DNA of 8,371 bases from Deltaproteobacteria bacterium (GTDB lineage Bacteria > Desulfobacterota > Desulfobacteria > Desulfobacterales > Desulfatirhabdiaceae). Made by a program: the position numbers and the translations under genes. Shown here in pieces: positions 1 through 8,371 of this stretch. The notes beneath the pieces are model-generated. The model worked only from the letters and a program-made list of their open reading frames with translations, was not told where the DNA came from and did no database searches. How positions within the stretch are numbered: the first letter of the stretch is position 1; each line of letters begins with the position of its first letter. The DNA lies in NCBI GenBank assembly GCA_026388755.1, contig JAPLJE010000386.1:1-8371 (forward strand), given 5' to 3'.

Positions 1-898
1 TATTGGGAGCAAAAAATTCATGGGGCTCAAAAAAAACGCCATTGTCCACGATGGATGCGATCACCGCCTTCATATCGTAAGACTGGTTGGGGCTGTCCGG
101 GATGATGGCATCCAGCGCCGGATCCACGCGACGGGGGTCATCGCCCGTATGCACGATGGGCGGATCTTCCATGTTGTTGGACGGTAGATAAGAGAGCAGG
201 GTCTTTATTTTGGCAATGGCATCCTGATCGCTTTCACAGGCAAAGTGGGAGACGCCGCTTTTTTCATTGTCGGCCATGGCGCCGCCCAGGTCTTCGAAGC
301 TGATTTCTTCACCGGTAACGGATTTGATGACTTCCGGGCCGGTAATGAACATATAGCTGGAGTTTTTAACCATGAAAATCCAGTCGGTCATGGCCGGAGA
401 ATACACGGCGCCGCCCGCGGTTGTTCCCATAATAGCCGAGATCTGGGGAATGACGCCCGAGGCCAGGGCATTGCGATAAAAAATCTGACCAAATCCCGAA
501 AGCGCATCCACGCCTTCCTGGATTCTGGCCCCGCCCGAATCATTCATCCCGACAAAGGGCACACCGGCTTTCATGGCCAGATCCATGACCTTGCAGATTT
601 TTTTGGCATGCATTTCTCCGAGGCTTCCGCCGCGGGCCGTAAAATCCTGGGAAAATGCAAAAACCGGACGACCTTCCACCAGGCCGTGACCCGTCACCAC
701 GCCGTCACTGGGAACATCAATCTTTTCCATGCCGAAATTGGTGCACCGGTGCGATACGAACATGTCAATTTCCCGGAATGTGCCGGCATCAAACAGCAGA
801 TCCAGTCGCTCCCTTGCGGTCAGCTTGCCTTTTTCGCGCTCTTTAGCGATGGCTTTTTCACCGCCCATAGTCAATCCATCTGCTGCGTTGCACTTCAT
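1..898 (-). CDS. Biotin-dependent acyl-CoA carboxylase/decarboxylase carboxyltransferase subunit (propionyl-CoA/methylmalonyl-CoA type), 3' end missing
   Basis: The visible 299 residues are the N-terminal part of a crotonase-fold carboxyltransferase of the PccB/MmdA family, usually about 510-525 residues; the rest lies outside the window. It moves CO2 between carboxybiotin and propionyl-CoA, making or consuming (S)-methylmalonyl-CoA. Seen directly: GKLTARERL (24-32), GGSLGEMHAKKIC (90-102), the oxyanion-hole loop NDSGGARIQEG (119-129), AGGAVYSPA (161-169), FITGPEVIKSVTGEE (184-198), and the linker into the second half, IIPDSPNQSYDMK (265-277). The start is uncertain. ATG at 898 is the first in frame after a TAG, but AAAGG directly abuts it; an in-frame ATG at 868 is an alternative. 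Either start gives a shorter N-terminal helix than usual. Position 44 bases after meaB fits the methylmalonyl-CoA pathway. The sequence does not settle whether the complex is an ATP-dependent carboxylase (pccB) or a sodium-pumping decarboxylase (mmdA), because no biotin carrier or membrane subunit is in view. Confidence 0.93.
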   Translation of the reverse strand, partial: MKCNAADGLTMGGEKAIAKEREKGKLTARERLDLLFDAGTFREIDMFVSHRCTNFGMEKIDVPSDGVVTGHGLVEGRPVFAFSQDFTARGGSLGEMHAKKICKVMDLAMKAGVPFVGMNDSGGARIQEGVDALSGFGQIFYRNALASGVIPQISAIMGTTAGGAVYSPAMTDWIFMVKNSSYMFITGPEVIKSVTGEEISFEDLGGAMADNEKSGVSHFACESDQDAIAKIKTLLSYLPSNNMEDPPIVHTGDDPRRVDPALDAIIPDSPNQSYDMKAVIASIVDNGVFFEPHEFFAPN

Positions 899-942
899 CC
901 TTTGCCTATAAACAGACAATAGCTATGATGTAGCCATGCGCA

Positions 943-1923
943 TTACGATTTGTCAAGCAAAAAAAGCAATTGAAAGGCCGCCGCTGTCGGCGACAACATC
1001 CCGTTTTCCACCTGCCGCGACAGTTGGGGCAGGTATTGCTGAACTTCCGGGTGATGGTGAAACCGGTCTTTCAGTCCCTCTTCCACCAGCGACCACATCC
1101 AGGCCAGGGACTGAGATCTGCGGTTCTTTTCCATCTCGCAGCTTGAGGCCATGATATCCCGGTGTTTCAGGACAACCGCCCAGATCTCCTCGATCCCGGT
1201 CAGTTCCCGAGCGCTGCAAGTCAGCACCGGTGGCGACCAGTTGGGAGAGGCAGGCCTTAAGAGATGAAGCGCTGTTTCATAGTCCTTTTTAGCCCTTGCG
1301 GCTTTTTCAATGTTGTCCCCATCAGCCTTGTTGATGGCAATGGCATCGGCCAGTTCCAGAACCCCTTTTTTGATTCCCTGAAGTTCATCGCCAGCACCTG
1401 CCAGCATCAGGACCAGAAAAAAATCTACCATCGAAGATACGGTGATTTCAGACTGGCCGACCCCGACGGTTTCTACAATGATCACATCAAAACCGGCCGC
1501 CTCACAAACCAGCATGGTCTCCCGGGTTTTTCGGGCGACCCCGCCCAGGGTACCACCGGAGGGCGATGGCCGGATAAACGCCCGGCTGTCCGCGGAAAGC
1601 CGCTCCATTCGGGTTTTATCGGCCAGAATACTCCCGCCGCTGCGGGTGCTGCTGGGATCCACGGCTAGAACCGCCACGCGATGACCTTTTTCAACCAGCA
1701 GCATTCCCAGGCTCTCAATAAAAGAGCTTTTCCCAACGCCCGGAACGCCTGTAATCCCCAGACGCACCGCCTTTCCGGTGTGAAGCAGAAGCCGGTCCAG
1801 GATTCCCTGGGCCAAAACCTGATGGCTTGAAAGAGAGCTTTCGATCAAGGTGATGGTTTTGGCCAGAATCCGACGATTCCCATTCAGAAGACCGTTAACG
1901 CTGGCGTCTATCTCAACGGTCAT
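943..1923 (-). CDS. meaB: MeaB/ArgK-family G-protein, methylmalonyl-CoA mutase chaperone
   Basis: This 326-residue SIMIBI-class GTPase matches the usual MeaB length. Members gate cobalamin loading and protect adenosylcobalamin-dependent methylmalonyl-CoA mutase from inactivation, using GTP hydrolysis in the cytoplasm. Visible motifs: Walker [10 protein letters not shown] (59-67), switch region [19 protein letters not shown] (88-106), the G3 region [12 protein letters not shown] (148-159), the guanine-specificity motif NKAD (198-201) and SARE (237-240). A short helical C-terminal tail (about 265-326) matches the dimerisation arm of the family. Its ATG overlaps the mutase TGA in an ATGA junction. 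With only a weak Shine-Dalgarno upstream, translation is probably coupled to the mutase. That adjacency supports the mutase-chaperone role over other ArgK-type assignments. Confidence 0.96.
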   Translation of the reverse strand: MTVEIDASVNGLLNGNRRILAKTITLIESSLSSHQVLAQGILDRLLLHTGKAVRLGITGVPGVGKSSFIESLGMLLVEKGHRVAVLAVDPSSTRSGGSILADKTRMERLSADSRAFIRPSPSGGTLGGVARKTRETMLVCEAAGFDVIIVETVGVGQSEITVSSMVDFFLVLMLAGAGDELQGIKKGVLELADAIAINKADGDNIEKAARAKKDYETALHLLRPASPNWSPPVLTCSARELTGIEEIWAVVLKHRDIMASSCEMEKNRRSQSLAWMWSLVEEGLKDRFHHHPEVQQYLPQLSRQVENGMLSPTAAAFQLLFLLDKS

Positions 1924-4052
1924 CCGTGCTTTTTCTCCAGAACATTCAGCGTTTGATTGGCTGAATCCGTGATGGAGGTCCCTGGGCCGAACACGCCGAC
2001 CGCGCCCGCCGCGAACAAAAATTCATAATCAGCCGGCGGAATGACCCCTCCGATCACAACCTTGATATCCTCCCCGCCGCCTGCCTTCAAAGCGGCAATG
2101 AGCTGGGGAACCAGGGTCTTATGCCCGGCGGCCAGACTGGAAACGCCCACCATATGGACATCGTTTTCAATGGCCATTTTGGCAGCCTCTTCAGGCGTCT
2201 GGAACATGGGACTGATATCCACATCAAAGCCGATATCAGCATACGCCGTTGCCACCACCTTGACCCCGCGGTCATGGCCATCCTGACCCATTTTGGTCAG
2301 CAGAATTCGGGGTCTTCGGCCTTCCTTGCCGGCAAAATCCTGGCAGCGCTTGCGAAGGGTATCGATCACGCTGTTATCCCCGTATTCCGAAGCATAGACA
2401 CCGGAAATGCACTGAGTGGTGGCGACGAACCGGCCAAATACTTTTTCCATGGCATCCGATACCTCTCCGACGGTAGCCCTGGCCCGAATCGCCGCTATGC
2501 TGGCTTCCAGAAGATTGCCGTCGCTTTCCGCACAGCGGGTGATGTGATCCAGGGCTTTTTGAACCGCTACCGCATTTCGTTTGGCTTTGAGTTCCTTGAG
2601 GCGCTGCACCTGTTCGACGCGAACCGAATCCGTGACTTCCCGGACATCATCCAGGGGTTTCTCCTCGATTTTGTATTTGTTCACGCCGACGATCACATCC
2701 AGGCCCTGATCGATCCGGGCCTGCTTTCTGGCAGCCGACTCTTCAATGCGAAGCTTGGGCATTCCAGTTTCAATGGCCTTAGCCATTCCACCCAGTGCTT
2801 GAATTTCAGTGATGATCTTGCGGGCTTCGCAAATAATGCCATCTGTCAAGGCTTCCACGTAATAGGACCCACCCAGCGGGTCCACAACATGACAGACCTG
2901 GGATTCTTCCTGGACAATGATCTGGGTATTTCGGGCAATTCGGGCGGAAAAATTGGTGGGAAGCCCCACAGCCTCGTCAAAGGAATTGGTGTGCAGGGAC
3001 TGGGTTCCGCCAAGAGCTGCGGACATGCACTCCAGGGTGGTGCGGATAATGTTGTTATAAGGATCTTGCTGCGTAAGGCTCCATCCCGAGGTCTGGCAAT
3101 GGGTTCTCAGCATGAGCGACTGGACATTTTTGGGGTTGAACGGCTTGATCAGTTCATGCCACAGAAACCTGGCGGCCCTCAGCATGGCGATATCCATGAA
3201 AAAATTCATGCCGATCCCAAAGAAAAAGGACAGTCTAGGGGCAAAGGTATCAATATCCATCCCTGTTGCAAGCGCTGCCTTGACATATTCCAGTCCATCC
3301 GCCATGGTAAAGGCAGTCTGAAGCACCGAGTTGGCGCCCGCTTCCATCATGTGATATCCGCTGATGCTAACGGTATTGTACTTGGGCATATGTTTGGAGC
3401 AGTACCCGATAATATCCGATACGATCCGCATGGAAGGCGTCGGCGGATAGATGTAAGTGTTACGGGTCAAATACTCTTTCAAAATGTCGTTCTGGATGGT
3501 GCCGGTCAGTTTTTCCTGGGGAACGCCCTGCTCTTCGGCAGCCACGATATAACCGGCCAGGATCGGCAAAACCGCACCATTCATGGTCATGGATACGGAC
3601 ATCTCATCCAGGGGAATCTGATCAAAGAGAATCTTCATGTCTTCGACAGAATCCACGGCAACCCCGGCTTTTCCGATATCGCCGACAACCCGGGGATGGT
3701 CCGAGTCGTATCCCCTGTGGGTAGCCAGATCAAATGCAACGGAAAGCCCTTTTTGTCCACCTGCAAGGTTTTTCCGGTAAAATTCATTGGATTCCCTGGC
3801 TGTTGAAAATCCGGCATACTGGCGAATGGTCCAGGGCCTTCCCGCATACATGGTGGCCATGGGCCCCCGGACAAACGGGGCAAGACCCGGAAGGGTATTG
3901 ACGTGTTCCATTCCTTCAAGGTCTTCAGCCGTGTAAAGCGGTTTGACCCGAATCCCCTCCGGGGTCATCCAGTCCAGGGAATCCGGCGATTTCCCTTTAA
4001 GCAGTTTTGTGGCAAGGTCTGTCCATTTTTGTTTTTGCGGATGATCCGGCAT
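1920..4052 (-). CDS. scpA: Methylmalonyl-CoA mutase, single-chain adenosylcobalamin-dependent
   Basis: This 710-residue protein is the homodimeric type of mutase, with a CoA-binding TIM barrel and a C-terminal B12 domain in one chain. It isomerises (R)-methylmalonyl-CoA and succinyl-CoA. The N-terminal barrel carries [19 protein letters not shown] (67-85). R72, Y79, R197 and H234 ([10 protein letters not shown]) correspond, at a constant offset of 10, to R82, Y89, R207 and H244 of the Propionibacterium enzyme. Retention of the Tyr and the Arg207 equivalent argues for methylmalonyl-CoA rather than isobutyryl-CoA as substrate. The C-terminal Rossmann-like domain (about 580-710) has the base-off cobalamin motif GQDGHDRG (589-596) with axial H593, then SSL (638-640) and VIGGVIPP (666-673). 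The ATG at 4052 has a good AAGGAG seven bases upstream. The stop overlaps the meaB start by four bases, and the epimerase is directly upstream. No truncation or frameshift is seen. Confidence 0.98.
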   Translation of the reverse strand: MPDHPQKQKWTDLATKLLKGKSPDSLDWMTPEGIRVKPLYTAEDLEGMEHVNTLPGLAPFVRGPMATMYAGRPWTIRQYAGFSTARESNEFYRKNLAGGQKGLSVAFDLATHRGYDSDHPRVVGDIGKAGVAVDSVEDMKILFDQIPLDEMSVSMTMNGAVLPILAGYIVAAEEQGVPQEKLTGTIQNDILKEYLTRNTYIYPPTPSMRIVSDIIGYCSKHMPKYNTVSISGYHMMEAGANSVLQTAFTMADGLEYVKAALATGMDIDTFAPRLSFFFGIGMNFFMDIAMLRAARFLWHELIKPFNPKNVQSLMLRTHCQTSGWSLTQQDPYNNIIRTTLECMSAALGGTQSLHTNSFDEAVGLPTNFSARIARNTQIIVQEESQVCHVVDPLGGSYYVEALTDGIICEARKIITEIQALGGMAKAIETGMPKLRIEESAARKQARIDQGLDVIVGVNKYKIEEKPLDDVREVTDSVRVEQVQRLKELKAKRNAVAVQKALDHITRCAESDGNLLEASIAAIRARATVGEVSDAMEKVFGRFVATTQCISGVYASEYGDNSVIDTLRKRCQDFAGKEGRRPRILLTKMGQDGHDRGVKVVATAYADIGFDVDISPMFQTPEEAAKMAIENDVHMVGVSSLAAGHKTLVPQLIAALKAGGGEDIKVVIGGVIPPADYEFLFAAGAVGVFGPGTSITDSANQTLNVLEKKHG

Positions 4053-4100
4053 GGTGCGCTCCTTATAATGATGAAAATATTCGCTTGCAGTTTTATTATT

Positions 4101-4178
4101 GCGAAACGGGAAAGGTTAAGAAGCCAGGAAGCGCCCGTACTTCGCATTTCCCGACTTCCCGTTTTCTTAAGTTCTTAA
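4101..4178. repeat. Intergenic palindromic element between mce and scpA
   Basis: The 122-base spacer between epimerase and mutase contains nested inverted words: AAACGGGAA (4104-4112) with TTCCCGTTT (4156-4164), TTAAGAA (4116-4122) with TTCTTAA (4164-4170, repeated at 4172-4178), GCGAA (4101-4105) with TTCGC (4141-4145), and GAAG/CTTC around CGCCCGTA. Some pairings exclude each other. No poly-T tract follows, so it is not a standard terminator. It could be a dispersed REP-like element or an RNA structure that sets the mce:mutase expression ratio. Confidence 0.45.
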
Positions 4179-4582
4179 TGATCTCTTTGGCACAGCTCGA
4201 CCAGAATACCACTGGTGGCCTTGGGGTGAAGAAAGGCAATCTTTGCCCCGCCTGCGCCGATTCTGGGTTTTTCATCAATGAGCTTGATGCCCTTGGCTTT
4301 TAATTCTTCCAGAGCCGCTTCAATATTTTCAACACGGAAGGCAACATGCTGAATCCCCTCTCCCCGTTTTTCAAGATATTTGGCAATGGGGCCGTCGGCA
4401 GATGTAGATTCCAGAAGTTCAACCTCGCTTTCTCCCACCGGAAAAAACGCGGTGGTCACTTTCTGCTCCTGAACCGTTTCAGAGCCGGCAAATGAAAGAC
4501 CCAATACTTCGGTCCAGAAATTTTTTCGTTCATCGATGCTGCTGACGGCAATTCCGAGGTGGTCAATTTTAAGAATTTTCAT
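4175..4582 (-). CDS. mce: Methylmalonyl-CoA epimerase
   Basis: This 135-residue vicinal-oxygen-chelate (glyoxalase/bleomycin-resistance fold) protein matches the family length. It interconverts (S)- and (R)-methylmalonyl-CoA, linking the carboxyltransferase to the mutase encoded next to it. The two beta-alpha-beta modules are visible, beginning at KIDHLGIAV (5-13) and GIQHVAFRV (76-84). The likely metal ligands are H8, E55 (in VELLES), H79 and E129 (in GILVEL), in the usual pattern. [12 protein letters not shown] (109-120) is typical of the family. The ATG at 4582 is preceded by GGGAG six bases upstream. It is the first gene of the mce-scpA-meaB-carboxyltransferase series, 122 bases before the mutase, and has a promoter-like sequence and a palindrome just upstream. 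Confidence 0.95.
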   Translation of the reverse strand: MKILKIDHLGIAVSSIDERKNFWTEVLGLSFAGSETVQEQKVTTAFFPVGESEVELLESTSADGPIAKYLEKRGEGIQHVAFRVENIEAALEELKAKGIKLIDEKPRIGAGGAKIAFLHPKATSGILVELCQRDH

Positions 4583-4631
4583 GAGTTACTCCCTGGCAGT
4601 CCAAAGGTTCCTGGTTTTTGTTATGCTTGGC

Positions 4632-4650
4632 ATCCGATACCCTACCGGAT
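4632..4650. promoter_or_regulatory. Operator-like palindrome at the mce promoter
   Basis: ATCCGATACCCTACCGGAT is a 19-bp sequence whose 8-base arms match at 7 of 8 positions around a CCC centre. It directly follows the putative -10 and would cover the transcription start, a position where a bound repressor blocks initiation. The neighbouring TetR protein is the candidate ligand-responsive repressor; this is inference. Confidence 0.4.
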
Positions 4651-4651
4651 C

Positions 4652-4679
4652 ATAATAACCGGCGAATAGATTGAATCAA
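4652..4679 (-). promoter_or_regulatory. Putative promoter of the methylmalonyl-CoA (mce) operon
   Basis: On the minus strand, TTGATT (4679-4674) and TATTAT (4657-4652) are separated by 16 bases. They sit in the 133-base gap between tetR and mce, about 70 bases before the mce start. Expected transcription start is near 4645, inside a palindrome. This would let the metabolic genes be transcribed independently of tetR. Confidence 0.4.
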
Positions 4680-4708
4680 GGAAAAGACAAACAGAAAAAT
4701 ACGGGCCA

Positions 4709-4728
4709 TTCCGCATCAAGGAGCGGAA
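4709..4728 (-). terminator. Weak hairpin at the end of tetR, possible terminator
   Basis: TTCCGC (4709-4714) and GCGGAA (4723-4728) form a 6-bp stem with an 8-base loop overlapping the tetR stop codon. A five-T run on the minus strand (4699-4695) follows only after about nine more bases. The geometry is poor for an intrinsic terminator, so read-through from tetR into mce is quite possible. Confidence 0.2.
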
Positions 4729-5336
4729 ATTGCCCGCCATACCATTTCAAACAACACATTGGCCTGGGCAATCATACTTTCTTTTTGGCCACGCGAAACC
4801 CACATAAAAAAGGTTCGCTGTACAAAGCCCATCATAAAATCCAGCAATACGCCAGCGCGGACATTGGGGTTTAAAATCCCTTCTTTCTGCCCCTGGCTTA
4901 AGACTTCAAGAAACAGATTCATCATTTTCTTTTGTTGAAAGGTTTTATCCGCCATCCATGTTTTCATGGGAAGGGTCATAAACAGTATTTTAGCCAGGCC
5001 TTGATTGTTTTCATAATAATCAAGCTGAAGCCAGAAAACCTTTCTGAGTTTTTCCTTTAAATCCTCGATGCCCTGAAGGTGGTCAATAATCCGGTCCGTC
5101 AGCTTTCCCAGCCACACATCCACAACAGCGAACACAAGCCCTTCTTTGCTGCCGTAATAGCCATAAATGGTGCTGAAACTCACCCCTGCTTTTTTTGCAA
5201 CCGTACGGATATTGGCCTGATGAAAATCCGATTCTGAAAATATCTCCAGAACCGCTGTTTCAAGCCGTTTCTGGATTTCAGGCTTAAAAACCTTGTTACC
5301 GTCTAAAGCGCTCTTATCATCGATAGTCAAAATCAT
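4716..5336 (-). CDS. TetR/AcrR-family transcriptional regulator
   Basis: This is a 206-residue one-component repressor-type protein with an N-terminal DNA-binding domain and an all-helical ligand domain. The TetR domain spans about residues 18-70, with the helix-turn-helix IRTVAKKAGVSFSTIYGYYG (43-62) followed by SKEGLV, the classic TetR signature. The remainder, about 75-206, is a helical effector and dimerisation region with no recognisable ligand motif. The reading frame stays open to a GTG at 5402, but the extra 22 residues come from AT-rich sequence unlike coding DNA and have no ribosome-binding site. The ATG at 5336 gives a normal family length and is preferred, although it too lacks a well-spaced Shine-Dalgarno. 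The gene lies just upstream of, and in line with, the methylmalonyl-CoA genes, so control of that cluster by an acyl-CoA or related ligand is a reasonable inference. Autoregulation is also likely. Confidence 0.9.
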   Translation of the reverse strand: MILTIDDKSALDGNKVFKPEIQKRLETAVLEIFSESDFHQANIRTVAKKAGVSFSTIYGYYGSKEGLVFAVVDVWLGKLTDRIIDHLQGIEDLKEKLRKVFWLQLDYYENNQGLAKILFMTLPMKTWMADKTFQQKKMMNLFLEVLSQGQKEGILNPNVRAGVLLDFMMGFVQRTFFMWVSRGQKESMIAQANVLFEMVWRAISAP

Positions 5337-5449
5337 CCCATTCAACAAATTGAAATAATAATAAATAAATGTTTTGTATTGCGATTTGAACCCTCTAATC
5401 ACAATAATAAAAATAATGTTCTGCTGAAATATTTTTTATAACTTGTTGA

Positions 5450-5477
5450 TATATAGATAATACCAGCAATAATTCAA
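5450..5477 (-). promoter_or_regulatory. Putative sigma-70-type promoter of the TetR gene
   Basis: On the minus strand, TTGAAT (5477-5472) and TATATA (5455-5450) are 16 bases apart and resemble -35 and -10 elements. They lie about 115 bases upstream of the preferred tetR ATG, and half-site repeats overlap or flank them. In AT-rich DNA such matches are common, so the call rests mainly on position. Confidence 0.3.
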
Positions 5478-5483
5478 ATAATA

Positions 5484-5522
5484 ATATATCAAAAACGAAA
5501 CAACGTTACTATTTTGATATAT
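5484..5522. promoter_or_regulatory. Inverted repeat, candidate TetR operator
   Basis: A perfect 11-bp inverted repeat, ATATATCAAAA (5484-5494) and TTTTGATATAT (5512-5522), is separated by 17 bases. A third copy of the half-site, TTGATATAT, lies at 5446-5454 and overlaps the proposed -10 of tetR. The positions flank the tetR promoter, as expected for autoregulation. The region is very AT-rich, which raises the chance of fortuitous symmetry. Which protein binds is inference. Confidence 0.4.
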
Positions 5523-5540
5523 GAATGGATTTGTTCTGTC

Positions 5541-5608
5541 AAGAAGAAAAAATAGGCTGACGACTGAAGGATACCATTAAACCATCAATAGTCTTCAGAC
5601 TTCAGCCT
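5541..5608 (-). terminator. Intrinsic terminator of the queA-tgt-nfu-aminotransferase operon
   Basis: Arms 5554-5569 (AGGCTGACGACTGAAG) and 5593-5608 (CTTCAGACTTCAGCCT) pair at 14 of 16 positions around a 23-base loop. Read on the minus strand, the stem begins about 10 bases past the aminotransferase stop and is followed at once by ATTTTTTCTTCTT (5553-5541). The long loop is unusual for a terminator, and the CTTCAG-type word repetition suggests the hairpin may derive from a repeat element. Confidence 0.65.
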
Positions 5609-5618
5609 GTCTTTCCAT

Positions 5619-6803
5619 TCAGGGCTTGAAATGATCCATCACCCGCTTAAAGCCGGGCAATGATTTGACAATGGTGTCATCCGATACACAGAATGCAATT
5701 CTAAAATGCCCGGGCCCGCCAAAACCGCTTCCGGGAACCACGAGGATCAGTTCCTTTTGCAGCGCTCTTACAAATTCAACATCATCGGGTATGGGCGTTC
5801 GCGGAAAGAGATAAAACGTGCCAGGAGGTTTTACAAAATCATAACCGCTTTCGGAAAGACCGCCACAGAGAAGTTCCCGTTTTCTGGCATAAGCGGAAAT
5901 ATCCACGCTTGATCCCTGCATCCTGGCAATCACGCGCTGCATAAGGGCCGGTGCATTGACAAAACCCAGGATTCGGTTGGTCAGTGCCATGGCGCCCAGG
6001 AGCGTTTCCTTGTAGGTCGCGGCGGGGTTTACGGCAATAAATCCGATCCGTTCTCCCGGAATCGAGATGTCCTTTGAATAGGAAGTGGTCATGATGCTTT
6101 CAGCATAACAGCCAAAAACACTTGGGACATTAGCCCCGTCATAGATGACTTTTCGATAAGGCTCATCCGACATCAGGTATATGGTTCGGCCAAACGATTT
6201 TCCCTTTTGGATCAGCACCTTCCCCAATGCCATCAGGCTGTCTTCTGAATATATCTGTCCGGTCGGGTTGTTGGGAGAATTGATCAAAACAGCCTTGGTC
6301 TTTGGCGTAATGGCATCCGAAATGGCTTCGATATTCAGGGTAAAATCCGGATGCGTCGGAACCGTTTTTAATATGCCGCCATGATTGCCGACATAGAACC
6401 CATATTCCACAAAATGGGGCGTTGGCGTCAGAATCTCATCCCCGGGATCTACAATGGCTTTAAGAATGACATTCAGTCCTCCCGCAGCCCCGCAGGTCAT
6501 GATAATCTCGGCTGCTGAAATCGAAACGCCCTGCTCCGAACACAAATAATCCGCAACGGCTTTGCGGACTTCCGGATAACCGGTATTGGGCATATACCCG
6601 TGACATCCCGGCGTCTCATGGTCCAAAAGGGTTTTCAGGATGGTTTTGAATGCTTCGGGCGGATCCAGGTTGGGATTTCCCAGACTGAAATCATATACAT
6701 TTTCCGCCCCGTGAATAGCCTTCAGTCGGGCTCCTTCTTCAAACATTTTGCGAATCCATGAAGATTTTGTCAAAATGCCTTCAATATGCTTGGCTATCGT
6801 CAT
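5619..6803 (-). CDS. Class I/II pyridoxal-phosphate-dependent aminotransferase
   Basis: This 394-residue fold-type I PLP enzyme matches the AspC-like family in length. Visible features: the N-terminal substrate loop DFSLGNPNLDPP (38-49), HGYMPNTGYPEVRKAV (68-83), the cofactor-binding SPNNPTG (176-182; N179 is the expected PLP-hydroxyl ligand), SDEPYRK (212-218; D213 pairs with the pyridine nitrogen, Y216), the Schiff-base lysine K244 in SYSKDISIPGERIG (241-254), and the carboxylate-binding R368 in HFRIAF. The amino donor cannot be told from sequence; aspartate, aromatic or alanine-type aminotransferases are all possible. AAGGA lies about eight bases before the ATG. It starts 11 bases after the NifU-like gene, so it is probably the last gene of the queA-tgt operon, and it is followed by a terminator. 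A link to queuosine synthesis is not implied. Confidence 0.93.
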   Translation of the reverse strand: MTIAKHIEGILTKSSWIRKMFEEGARLKAIHGAENVYDFSLGNPNLDPPEAFKTILKTLLDHETPGCHGYMPNTGYPEVRKAVADYLCSEQGVSISAAEIIMTCGAAGGLNVILKAIVDPGDEILTPTPHFVEYGFYVGNHGGILKTVPTHPDFTLNIEAISDAITPKTKAVLINSPNNPTGQIYSEDSLMALGKVLIQKGKSFGRTIYLMSDEPYRKVIYDGANVPSVFGCYAESIMTTSYSKDISIPGERIGFIAVNPAATYKETLLGAMALTNRILGFVNAPALMQRVIARMQGSSVDISAYARKRELLCGGLSESGYDFVKPPGTFYLFPRTPIPDDVEFVRALQKELILVVPGSGFGGPGHFRIAFCVSDDTIVKSLPGFKRVMDHFKP

Positions 6804-6814
6804 GATCGGTTTCC

Positions 6815-8371
<1,557 letters not shown>

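Noticed and set aside
245..922. 225-residue open frame on the plus strand
   Set aside because: It is antisense to the carboxyltransferase gene, whose translation is unmistakable over the whole span. The frame shows no motif and no ribosome-binding site.
2121..3806. 561-residue open frame on the plus strand
   Set aside because: It lies wholly antisense to the well-supported methylmalonyl-CoA mutase gene. Its translation resembles no family and is rich in His, Gly, Phe and Asp, as expected from the complement of codon-biased coding DNA.
4671..4874. 67-residue plus-strand frame spanning the tetR 3' end and the tetR-mce gap
   Set aside because: Most of it is antisense to tetR. It has no homology-like motif, and the non-overlapping part contains the proposed mce promoter.
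5337..5402. GTG-initiated N-terminal extension of the TetR protein
   Set aside because: The 22 extra residues (rich in Tyr, Phe, Asn) come from AT-rich intergenic-type DNA, have no Shine-Dalgarno, and would make the protein longer than typical TetR members.

Overview
The window is a bacterial chromosomal segment in which every supported gene lies on the minus strand, so transcription runs from high to low coordinates. The best guess for the source is a strictly anaerobic Desulfobacterota-type bacterium (Desulfobacterales-like). The reasons are a compact methylmalonyl-CoA pathway cluster of the kind such sulfate reducers use for propionate or fatty-acid metabolism, the general protein character, and intergenic spacers rich in short inverted words. 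This is inference; no rRNA or other marker is present.

Unit 1 (8371 down to about 5550) is a queuosine-tRNA operon. It holds the 3' end of queA, then tgt (sharing one base with queA), a small stand-alone NifU C-terminal-domain protein (4-base overlap with tgt), and a class I/II PLP aminotransferase 11 bases further on. It ends at a good intrinsic-terminator candidate, a 16-bp imperfect stem followed on the minus strand by a T-rich tract (5541-5608).

An AT-rich regulatory spacer follows (5337-5553). It carries an 11-bp perfect inverted repeat plus a third copy of its half-site, around a plausible promoter for a TetR-family regulator (4716-5336).

Unit 2 (about 4680 down to 1, running off the window) is the methylmalonyl-CoA module: methylmalonyl-CoA epimerase, a single-chain B12-dependent methylmalonyl-CoA mutase, the MeaB G-protein that protects or loads the mutase (4-base overlap), and a biotin-dependent acyl-CoA carboxylase or decarboxylase carboxyltransferase subunit, cut by the window edge. 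Together they interconvert propionyl-CoA, (S)- and (R)-methylmalonyl-CoA and succinyl-CoA. A promoter-like sequence and a 19-bp operator-like palindrome lie just upstream of the epimerase, so the adjacent TetR protein is the obvious candidate regulator.

The gene content is ordinary, well-known metabolism. No previously undescribed protein system is visible. The observations most worth a second look are the putative operators around tetR and the epimerase gene, and the two intergenic palindromic elements, which may be dispersed repeats.
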